Origin: Cryptomeria japonica
Lineage: Eukaryota > Streptophyta > Pinopsida > Cupressales > Cupressaceae
Assembly: GCF_030272615.1 (NCBI RefSeq)
Contig: NC_081406.1
Location: forward strand, 469,012,400 to 469,076,399
Direction: 5' to 3'
DNA: 64,000 nucleotides
In this document: positions 57,493-64,000 of the stretch, one piece after another
How positions within the stretch are numbered: the stretch's first letter is position 1
Layout: each line of letters starts with the position of its first letter
Notes under the pieces: model-generated
What the model saw: the letters and a program-made list of their open reading frames with translations, nothing else
Databases searched by the model: none
Told to the model about the DNA's origin: nothing
Made by a program: the position numbers and the translations under genes

Positions 57493-58340
57493 GTCTAGAA
57501 TCACACCACTGTGCCTAATAGGAATGTTATATGATGAGAATAGTTCTCTGATTTTGGCCATCTATTCTTTCACTTTCTCTGGAATATCTTGATCAGGTTC
57601 CATGCTTGCTTGTATTCCTTGGACATTTTTGCAAGGTTTTTCTTCTCTTTTGATATCAATCTATTACTATTGCCTCTCATGTTCTTCTTGTTGGCTATTG
57701 TTTCTACTGCTTGATGTAGCCTTTCTTGCCATGGTTCTTCTTTGGGAATTGCTTTCTTTCTCCACTTTGGGTGTTGATAATTGTGATACTTTTGTTTTGG
57801 TTTAAGATACCCTAGTCCTTATTTATCTTCTTTAGATTGTGTGTGAGAACAAATAGGTTCTGAAATACCTTCTTGTCTCTTGCCAATTGGTCTCTTTCCT
57901 TCATATCCCATCATTTGCATGATTTTGTAACCATTGCCATATTGCTCTATGGGAATACCGACTTCTGCAGCTGTTGCTATAGTTTCACTTTCATCTTTGT
58001 ACAACTAGCTAAGAATGTCTTTGTCTTCAATTTCCTCTAAAAGTGTTCCAGCTCTAACAAATGTTCCATCAAACATTTCAACTAATTTCTATGGGATCCG
58101 TGGTTGAGCATCTATAGGTTTTCCATATGAGTTAGGTGAAAGTGGTAAGTTATGTAAATAATACTTCCCCATTCCTTCATCATTTAATTTGAGCTTTTTC
58201 TCCAAGGTTTCCCATATTTTTCCTTGAGTTTCCTTGGTGGGATAGACTACTTCTCTATTATATGGGACTCTTGCATCTTGTGTTGGTTTCAAATTATTAC
58301 AATATTGACTAGAAACTACTAATATAGTGATTTCTTGTCC
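57493..58340 (-). pseudogene. Element I post-protease linker with G-patch
   Basis: Contains YYLHNLPLSPNSYGKP and LLEEIEDKDILS, then a G-patch: PIEQYGNGYKIMQMMGYEG, PIGKRQEGISEPI and GLGYLKPKQ (57960-57810). The following Lys-rich, Gln-poor stretch runs to the truncation at 57493. Conserved glycines and the aromatic position match the element A copy. The domain probably acts with RT on RNA, by analogy with retroviral G-patch segments. Confidence 0.72.
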
Positions 58341-58940
58341 ATTATAAGGAAACTTAACACACTAATGGTATGTATAAGGAACTTCTTGCATGTCTCTAAT
58401 CCATGGTCTTCCCATAAGAATGTTATAAGATAGATTCAAATCTAGAACCTGGCACAATGTATCTCTTTCCATGAGTCCTATTTTGATTGGCAACACCACA
58501 GTCCCTTTGGAAGAATGCTCTTCCTCATCATAGGCCTTGATAGTTATTTTCTTCTTTGGATCCACTGCATTCTCTGAATATCCCAAAGCCTTTATTAAAC
58601 TTAATGCACAAATGTTCAAGCCAGCTCCACCATCTATGAGTACGTGTTTGACACGAGTTGTATGAATGATGAAATCAATATGTAGAGGAGCATTGTGAGG
58701 GTGTTGTAAGGATGCGTCATCATTTTCACTAAAGGATAAGCAATTTGGGGTTATGAGGTGTCCCACCATGTTTTGGAATTGATCCACATCCAAGTCTTTT
58801 GAGACCGTTGTTTTTGCTAGAGCTCTCTCCAATATTTCCTTATGCATAGGTGAAACTTTTAGGAGCTCCAAAATTGATATTTGAGCGGGTGTATTTTCTA
58901 ATTGTTCCACTAACTTGTATTGTCATGAAGTGGATGTTGT
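58341..58940 (-). pseudogene. Element I aspartic protease
   Basis: One open frame of 182 codons (58910-58362). It reads PAQISILELLKVSPMHKEIL, KDLDVDQFQNMVGHL, HVLIDGGAGLNICALSL with the DGG active site, DEEEHSSKGTVVLP, and YNILMGRPWIRDMQ. It is the better preserved copy of the protease of element A. Its frame is intact from end to end, which is unusual in this window. Confidence 0.85.
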
Positions 58941-60680
58941 TTCATTTGTTATACCCATATATGTAACCTTTTCTTTTCTTCTTGTAATGACGTTGATTGG
59001 TTTTGAAGGTGTTTTGTCTTTGACAATGATGACATTGACCACATCATCATATGTGTAAGTATAGTTTACCTTAGCTTTGCCCTTGTCATCTTTTGGGTTG
59101 GATTGTTCACCTTTTTCATAAATTTGGAGTGGAGTTCTGAATTCTAGATGCAATTCATTCTTTTTATGACCATCCACTATGATAATTCCATTATCAATTA
59201 AATCTTTGAATAAGGTGCTTCAATCTTTGACAATCATTGGTTTGGTGTCCTTTGTTTCAATGATAGTTACAAAAATGATTTTCATTCAACCAATTAGGTT
59301 TGACTTTAGGCTCATAATTTCTTGCTTCTGGTAAGGTAATCAATTTATTCACAAGAAGACTCTTCAAAGCTGATTCCAATGGTTCCCCAATGTTTGTGAA
59401 TTTCATATGTGTATTGGAGAAGAAAGGCTTGGTTTATTGTTCTCTTGATTATTTTTATTTGGTACTTGACTTCATAAGTTGAAGATTGGTTGCTATTTGG
59501 TAGCATTCTTATCGTCATTTCCTCCATTGGTAACATTCCTATTCTTTGACCAAAATTTAGGTTTGTCATTGTTATTGTTACCATTGTTGTTGTTGTGATT
59601 GTTGTTGTTGTTGTAGGAACTATTGTAGAGTTTTAACTCTCCCTTCTTTACCATTGCATCATCTATCTTTAGACCCATCTCAATCATTTTTTGCAAAAGG
59701 AGGACATTGCAATTTGAGACAATAACTCATTTCACTGGTAAGGTTGTCAAAGAATATGTCCATTTTCTCTTGATCTGGTACATCTCTTGGATATCTATTG
59801 AACATTCATCTCCATCATTGTAAAAATCCCATGAAAGGTTCACCATTCTTTTGCTTTATATTGCATAGATCTAGCATTGTTATCTCATTTTGTATATTGT
59901 AGGAGTATTGTGAGATAAATCTATTCACAAGTTCTTCAAAAGATTTAATCCCAAACAATAATTTTGAAAACCATTCCATTGATTGTCTACTTAAGCTTAT
60001 AGGAAATAGAAGCATCAGGTAAGTTTCATCATGTGCAAACTCCATACTCATGGTGCAAAATTCCCTAATGTGATCTTGAGGATTAGATTTCCCATCACAT
60101 TTATCATACAGGGATTTCACATTGTTGTGGGAATGGTATCGTGTTTAAATTTTTATCAAAAGGATATGGATGGATATCCTCTAATGAATATTTCTTGGAA
60201 CTTGTTCTATTATACATATCTTGTATTTGTCATTGCAATAATTGTATTTGTTGAGTGAGAGTTAACAAAGGATTATCAATACAGGTTCTCCTTGCATCCT
60301 CATAGGTTTTTCTGTCACTACGCTCTCTTCTTACTTCATCTTGGTTCCTTGCATCATCATGGTCTCTTCTTGTTCTATCTCCTCTTTTTTACTCAAGATT
60401 TACTCGATTTACATCATCATCATTGGGATCATTAGTATTTTGATTATTACTTGTTCCCGCATCTTGTTTCAAACTTTCCACATTAAAATCTTGTGGCAAT
60501 TTAGCTCCTGAATTTGACAACATTGGGATGTACTTTTGCTTTTGTTTTTCCAATAGTTTTTCCATTAGCTTGTCAAATCTAGAATCTTGTTCAAGGCCTC
60601 TAATGGTGTTATTGATTGCTTCTTCATCAACATCTGTGTACCCAAATATTTAAAATATTGAATCATCATCTTTCATTTAT
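58941..60680 (-). pseudogene. Element I gag and nucleocapsid region
   Basis: From ATG 60680 (KDDDSIF) come NSGAKLPQDFNVESLKQD and an Arg/Asp-rich part, then the capsid-like core EFAHDETYLMLLFPISLS, FEELVNRFISQYSYN and KNGEPFMGFLQ (60050-59815). Next is AMVKKGELKLYNSS followed by an Asn-rich tract (59630-59560). The zinc motif near 59290-59240 reads FCNYH, stop, NKGHQTNDCQRLKHL, a CHHC arrangement usual in Tat elements. The linker at 59177-58923 has KVNYTYTYDDVVNVIIVK. Several frameshifts. Confidence 0.75.
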
Positions 60681-61440
60681 TTTTGTCTTCTCAACTACTC
60701 GTGTTGAGCTCTAGTCCAAACTAGCATGTGATTGAATTGAAAACTTCCCAAGTTTTTTATTTTTTAAAATGCAACTCAATAGGTGATCACTAGTTTAGGA
60801 AGATAACATTTGTTGATTTTACCACCACTATTAGTGCATTGTGATAAGGCATCTTTTTGTTGAAAAGAACGTTCTTACAAAATTTCTCAGTCAAACTTCA
60901 TTTTGTAACCATGTAAATAGTGGCAAAAATGGTTTAGGAATGTTCTATGTTTTACCAAGATTTTTTGATTGATATATAAGAATTTCCTCTTCTTCAAGAT
61001 AGCCTTTCATCTTGGTTTTCTTTTCTTGAGGCGATATGTAAAAGTCATATAAGCATCTAATTATTTACATGTTGTTTGATTCCAATGTGAGTGCAATCTT
61101 GATTTTGATAAAACCTAGGTCCAAATAGGAACAATATATCCAAGATAATGAACAAAGGTTGATATGATCAAGTTTCGTGATAAAGGATTTGATATATCCT
61201 GATAAGAAACTGATAGTGATGTTGATTTGCACTTGAGATGTTTGAATCACTAACTTGTTGGATGTTTATGCTTATGAAAACTTTTGGAAAAATCCTATTT
61301 GGTTGATGACCTAATCGTTTGACTAGTTTGAATATCTGTGATAATTGAAGATGAACCTCCTTGAAAAAGATTATCTGAAAGTGATGTTGAAATTTTGGTC
61401 TGATATGTGGAAATGCTCACTGTTGCAGATGCAGGAAAAC

Positions 61441-61712
61441 AAATGTGCTAACTTATTGATTAAAATCGTTGTTCTATGCAACAAATGTGTTGCTCTATTA
61501 AACAAAAGTGTTGTACTGTGCAATAAAAGTGTGAACCTAACATGCAAAAGCATTGTTTCAGTTGTAAAAGCATTGTTTTGTTAAACAAAAGTGTTATCCT
61601 AAGTTTCAAAAGCATTGTACTATTGATCAAAAGTGTTGTTTTGTGAAACAAATATGTTGTTCTATATTATAAAAGCATTGTTTAGCGTTACAAAAGCATG
61701 ATTCTTACTATG
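61441..61712. repeat. 21-bp tandem repeat array 1
   Basis: About thirteen units of strict 21-base period (one of 20), resembling AAAAGCATTGTTCTGTTAAAC. The first half of the unit, AAAAGYRTTG, is best kept. It lies in the leader of element I. Confidence 0.9.
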
Positions 61713-63205
61713 TAAAATGAATTTTTCAGTTTTCCAGCAAGTTGTCAGATTTTTGACTCATTTCAGAATGATGATTTTTCAAGTTTTTGGCCATTTTGAG
61801 AACATTTTGTAAACACAAAAGACACAATATTTAGAAATTAAAATGCACAAGCAAGCACAAGTCTTATGGCAGGTCAAGACAATAATTTTTGAATCTCACA
61901 TGGGGTTTCCCCTGAAGCTATGCTATTCAAAGTGGATATTTAGGTGCTTGACCCCATGGGCTCCACCCTCGGTATTCACTTCTCTGGGGCAGCCATGCAC
62001 CATTTTCCATGAAAACTCTCCATGGCAAACTGCATATCTCTACCAAGAACCATATGTGTGTGAGTTGCTTCAAAGGTCCAATCTCCTACACCAACAATTA
62101 GAAGGGTTTTGGCAACTAATAAAAAGGGTTTTTAGTAAGGGCTTCTGATCATTTGGTCATACATGTGGCACTTTATACTCTATAAATATAGAAGGTTCCC
62201 AACCTTTAGAGGTTGCGCTCCATAGGGTTTATGGGGAAACATAGTGTCGGTATGAACTAATTAGCACATTTTGTCCATGACTTTCTATCTCTGGGCCTCC
62301 CACCGAAACAGAGGTTCTTGCTAGCCCTTTATAATAATAGGGGGCTAGCCCTACTATTTGCAAGGGGGCTTGACTGGAGAGGCCCTGATTGTGGCATGGC
62401 ACCAAGCAATGTGAGAAGTTCATTGTATATGTCTATTAGGATATGGTCAGCTATTAGACTAACCGACACTAGAGGGGGTTCCACTTTCTTCTAGCAGGTG
62501 GTTACCTCTCTATCCTATCCTATCCTATTTGTATAGCTCTATCCTAGCCATATAGAGAGAAGATAAAGCGGTTGGGGATGTTAAGTAGTTCGGCTAGTTT
62601 AGTTGTGGGGGGGGCCTACTATTCTAAGGGTAGTACGGCTAATGAACCCTATGATTCCCTCCCACTCAGGAGATATGGCATAAAGCCTATTTCTTACAAA
62701 CACGATTTATTTAGAGTGGATCGAAAGGACTCGGTATTAGCCCATTTCCACTTGGGTCGTTCCCCTCTCACTGGCCCCCTTAAGGAAGCTTGTGAAGGTA
62801 GGCCCTCTAAAGGTAAAACATGAAATAAAAGTAGGTCTAGCTTTATGATCACCATATCAAGGTGAGAGCATACTCACCTACTACTTTTAAACAAGCACAG
62901 TAAACAATGGTTCTTTACCTTTTAGATTACTTATGTGCAACTACCTTATTGAAAACATATGATGCAAGTTGCATATTGTTCATTAGCCCCTTAGTTAAAC
63001 TAGGTGAAACATGTATGATTTTTTTTACTTCCCCAAAAGACTCCTAGTTAAAAACTAAGTGAGAAAATGCATTAAAGTTGTTGAAATAAAACCTGCATGC
63101 ACACAAGTCAATAGTTTGCAAAAATCAGCCTTGGACGGTTGAACCTGCAAAGATCTGTTAGATGTCAGGTTGTAAAATTCCAAATTTTTGCAGAAAAGTG
63201 AAATG

Positions 63206-63421
63206 AAAATGCTAAAACAACAAAAGTACTATCCTATGGAGCAAAAGCGCTAACCTACAAGACAAAAGCACTAACTTATACAATGAAAGCGTTAAATTTC
63301 TAAGTAAAAGCATGACTTCTCAAGCAAAAGTGCTAACCTAGGAAACAAAAGCACTAACATGTAAGACAAAAATGCTAACCTACAAAGCAAAAGCACTAAA
63401 TTGAGAGTCAAAAGTGCTACC
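63206..63421. repeat. 21-bp tandem repeat array 2
   Basis: About ten units with 21-base period (one of 20), resembling AAAAGCACTAACCTACAAGAC. It shares the AAAAG start with array 1 but differs in the second half. It lies close to the primer site of element I. Confidence 0.9.
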
Positions 63422-63511
63422 TTATTTCACACAGGCATGGAAAAGGTTTAAAAAAGCATTAATTAATTATATTAGAGAGAATTAGACAGGATATTAGAAA
63501 AAATGAAGTGC

Positions 63512-63539
63512 AAGGCCCCAGCCTCACGGTGGGCGCCAA
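63512..63539 (-). promoter_or_regulatory. primer binding site of element I
   Basis: The minus strand reads TGGCGCCCACCGTGAGG immediately after the LTR end. It is the TGGCGCC type of site used by Tat and Athila elements. Confidence 0.7.
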
Positions 63540-63542
63540 AAA

Positions 63543-64000
63543 TGTATCAACATAAGTTTTACCTCAAAGATTAAACTTGCAAACTCATTAGTCTATCACG
63601 CAAATATAACTCAAGGTTCAACCAATGAAACAACATGAAATGAAAAAGAAAATAAAAGATTATAGCTTCATGATTTATGTCTCATTGTGTTCTAACCCCA
63701 TTGTTATTGGTTGCAGATGATTTTTCTCTTAAACAAGCACTGGTAGCTTCCAAGATGTCAAGTGTGGAATGGACTGATAATTGATATGATATGCAGAGCT
63801 AAACTATGATAATGATTTATGCTAAATTGCTCAAAAAAAACTCTAAAAATGTTAAACAAATGAACTCATGGATGCAAAGATAAAGACTCCTAATTGACTA
63901 TAAGATTAGTTATTAGTTTCAAAAATGGCTTAGGAGACCTCTATTTATAGATTTTTTAGTGCATAAGCTTAGGTAGCAGAGATCAATGGTCCTGATTATA
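63543..64000 (-). repeat. Element I 5' LTR (partial)
   Basis: The R-U5 side of the LTR; the rest lies beyond the window. It resembles the element A LTR around the TATA box and the ATCAATGGTC block at 63982-63991. Confidence 0.6.
63941..63950 (-). promoter_or_regulatory. TATA box in element I LTR
   Basis: The minus strand reads CTATAAATAG, aligning with the TATA box of the element A LTR (9447-9438). Confidence 0.55.

Larger units (their letters stand above)
60681..63511 (-). other. Element I 5' leader
   Basis: About 2.8 kb between primer site and gag. Apart from two tandem arrays it has no supported gene. Blocks at 61065-61270 and 62690-62850 match the leader of element A. A run of TATCC repeats lies near 62510-62530. 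A plus-strand open frame of 83 codons (62572-62823) is opposite to the element and has no recognisable motif. Confidence 0.5.
57493..64000 (-). mobile_element. Element I: second G-patch Tat-lineage gypsy element
   Basis: On the minus strand: partial 5' LTR (64000-63543), primer site, 3 kb leader with two tandem arrays, gag, zinc motif, protease and G-patch linker, then truncation at 57493. RT and beyond are missing. Gene order and motifs match element A closely, although the two are clearly diverged in sequence. Confidence 0.78.

Noticed and set aside
62572-62823. An 83-codon plus-strand open frame in a locally GC-richer stretch
   Set aside because: It is antisense to the leader of element I. 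Part of it matches the leader of element A, where the frame is not kept, so coding is not supported.
63206-63421. Regular short repeats that might suggest a CRISPR array
   Set aside because: Units are contiguous 21-base tandem repeats with no spacers, in eukaryotic retrotransposon DNA.
1-64000. Search for a host gene, tRNA or rRNA
   Set aside because: Every coding stretch I could recognise belongs to an LTR element. No tRNA cloverleaf with conserved T-loop, no rRNA block and no intron-exon gene was apparent by eye; a tRNAscan or RNA-seq mapping would be decisive.

Overview
This window looks like AT-rich nuclear DNA from a plant with a very large, retrotransposon-filled genome. A conifer or other gymnosperm fits best, but that is inference from the style of the elements and is not proved by any single sequence. 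I see no host gene, tRNA or rRNA. Nearly all of the 64 kb can be assigned to LTR retrotransposons inserted into one another and decayed by stop codons and frameshifts.

Elements are named A to I here. Left part: a plus-strand copia-type LTR (1-423 and 1553-1700, split by a minus-strand solo LTR at 424-1552) interrupts element A (minus, 1701-10115), a Tat-lineage Ty3/gypsy element with gag, protease, G-patch, reverse transcriptase and RNase H, a long leader and a 5' LTR. A sits in the RNase H gene of element B (plus, 10116-16877), whose integrase is followed by a long accessory ORF and a 3' LTR. B in turn sits in the integrase of element C (plus, 16878-42248), which also has an accessory ORF after integrase.

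Middle: the accessory ORF of C is interrupted twice. The first insertion is element D (minus, 19368-24420, TSD CCTAT), a deletion derivative that keeps gag, protease and a chromodomain-like tail but has no pol. The second is element E (24774-41336, TSD AACTT). E carries a zinc-knuckle ORF1 and a large ORF of unknown function, here called ORF-U, and no pol. E is itself interrupted by a solo LTR (25204-26233, TSD GTAAT), by a complete but dead chromovirus, element F (26558-32837, TSD CACAG), and by another solo LTR (38164-39661, TSD AAGAG).

Right part: element G (from 42249) has the same two-ORF layout as E. It is interrupted by element H (44732-52114, TSD GGTTG), a complete copia element with all pol domains, and by a gypsy-type solo LTR (52860-54591) that holds a further solo LTR (53198-54444, TSD GACTT). 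G is cut off at 56933 by a fragment of the same LTR family. Element I (minus, 57493 to the window end) is a second G-patch Tat element with a 3 kb leader containing two 21-bp-period tandem arrays.

The most promising novelty is the pol-less two-ORF family (E and G). By eye, the N-terminal domain of ORF-U resembles the accessory ORFs that follow integrase in B and C, which would mean one accessory protein family is used by copia-type and gypsy-type elements. A second theme is decay: most premature stops are TAG where CAG (Gln) is expected, and several catalytic aspartates have become asparagine, both as expected from deamination of methylated cytosine.
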